Shown here piece by piece: positions 5,312-6,117 of a DNA stretch of 6,117 nt (position 1 is its first letter; each line of letters opens with the position of its first letter). Made by a program: the position numbers and the translations under genes. The notes under the pieces were generated by a model. The model was given only the letters and a program-made list of their open reading frames with translations. It made no database searches and was not told where the DNA came from. This DNA is from Clostridia bacterium (GTDB lineage Bacteria; Bacillota; Clostridia; Oscillospirales; Acutalibacteraceae), in NCBI GenBank assembly GCA_017519685.1, contig JAFWRV010000218.1:1-6117 (forward strand), given 5' to 3'.

Positions 5312-6117
5312 TCAGTCTATAACGGGAAGACCGGCTAAGCTTGCCTGAAGTTCCTCATCGGTGGGAATATAGTCTTCCATCTTGCCGTCATGATATTTTT
5401 CATAAGCAACCATATCAAAGTAACCTGTTCCGGTAAGGCCGAAAACGATGGTCTTTGCTTCGCCTGTTTCACGGCACTTGATTGCCTCATCGATTGCAGC
5501 TTTGATAGCGTGTGAGCTTTCGGGCGCGGGAAGAGTTCCTTCAACGCGGGCGAACTGTTCCGCGGCAGCAAAGACCTCTGTCTGAGGAACGGATACAGCT
5601 TCCATAAGACCGTCTGCGTAGAGCTGAGAAAGAACAGAACTCATTCCGTGATATCTCAGACCGCCTGCGTGGTTGGGAGCGGGAATGAAATTGCTGCCGA
5701 GCGTGTACATCTTCGCAAGAGGACATACCATACCTGTGTCACAGAAGTCATAGGCGTATTTGCCTCTTGTAAAACTCGGGCAGGATTTCGGTTCAACAGC
5801 GATGATTCTGCAGTCGAGTTTGCCCTGAATCTTATCTCTCATAAACGGCGCGATAAGACCGCCGAGGTTTGAACCGCCGCCTGCGCAGCCGATGATGATG
5901 TCGGGCTTGATGTCATATTTTTTAAGAGCCGCTTCGGTTTCAAGACCTATGATGCTCTGATGAAGAAGCACCTGATTGAGAACGCTTCCGAGAACATATC
6001 TGTTACCGGGTGTGGTTGTCGCGACTTCAACGGCTTCGGAAATCGCACAGCCGAGACTTCCGGTTGTTCCGGGATGGGCGGCAAGAATCTTTTTGCCGAC
6101 TTCCGTTGACATTGAGG
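5312..6117 (-). CDS. trpB: Tryptophan synthase beta-like PLP-dependent enzyme (TrpB2 type), 5' end missing
   Basis: This is the C-terminal part of a fold-type II PLP enzyme that, by family, makes L-tryptophan from indole and L-serine in the cytoplasm. About 268 residues lie in the window; TrpB2 proteins are usually around 450, so the N-terminal third and the catalytic lysine are off the right edge. Recognised blocks, numbered from the first in-window Met (6112), are PGTTGSLGCAISEAVE (14-29), LGSVLNQVLLHQSIIGLE (41-58), and the phosphate-binding glycine loop GCAGGGSN (75-82). TLPAPESSHAI and a C-terminal GLTGTGYFDM follow. The TGSLGCAISEA and SVLNQVLLHQ blocks separate TrpB2 from classical TrpB. 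The Met at 6112 is internal: the frame continues upstream to the window edge and the homologous region has more protein before it. No trpA or other trp gene is visible downstream, consistent with a stand-alone TrpB2. Its exact substrate cannot be confirmed here. Confidence 0.9.
   Translation of the reverse strand, partial: SMSTEVGKKILAAHPGTTGSLGCAISEAVEVATTTPGNRYVLGSVLNQVLLHQSIIGLETEAALKKYDIKPDIIIGCAGGGSNLGGLIAPFMRDKIQGKLDCRIIAVEPKSCPSFTRGKYAYDFCDTGMVCPLAKMYTLGSNFIPAPNHAGGLRYHGMSSVLSQLYADGLMEAVSVPQTEVFAAAEQFARVEGTLPAPESSHAIKAAIDEAIKCRETGEAKTIVFGLTGTGYFDMVAYEKYHDGKMEDYIPTDEELQASLAGLPVID

Noticed and set aside
5312..6112. Complete gene starting at the Met at 6112
   Set aside because: The frame remains open to the window edge, and the TrpB2 family has a long N-terminal part with the catalytic lysine before this point.

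Overview
The window looks like a chromosomal segment of a low-to-mid GC Gram-positive anaerobe, most plausibly a gut Clostridia / Ruminococcus-type Bacillota. This is an inference from four things: strong AGGAGG-type ribosome binding sites, a YolD plus Y-family polymerase pair (a Gram-positive arrangement), a large secreted protein with a List-Bact type repeat and GH-linked cysteine repeats, and a TrpB2-type PLP enzyme. No species can be named from the sequence alone.

Layout, left to right. Bases 1-275 are mostly non-coding. They hold a near-consensus promoter (TTGAAA / TATAAT), two leader inverted repeats and a strong ribosome binding site; a short reading frame entering from the left edge may or may not be the tail of another gene. 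Bases 276-3239 (+) encode a 987-residue exported protein. Its parts are a signal peptide, a large N-terminal region I do not recognise, a List-Bact/InlB-B type repeat, eight cysteine-rich repeat units, a beta-type C-terminal segment and a basic aromatic amphipathic tail. A hairpin with a UUCG loop follows and appears to terminate transcription from both sides.

On the minus strand, a two-gene operon (5204 down to 3295) encodes a UvrX/UmuC-type Y-family DNA polymerase and a YolD-like protein whose start overlaps the polymerase stop by four bases. Its promoter is squeezed between its own ribosome binding site and the terminator of the next gene. From 5312 to the right edge, also on the minus strand, is the C-terminal part of a TrpB2-type tryptophan synthase beta-like enzyme, followed by a 13-bp stem terminator.

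The three transcription units look functionally independent: a cell-surface or secreted protein, a DNA-damage-tolerance pair, and an amino-acid metabolism enzyme. I see no mobile element, CRISPR array, tRNA or rRNA. The least explained parts are the N-terminal region and cysteine-repeat array of the exported protein, and the paired TGTACA palindrome just before its ribosome binding site.
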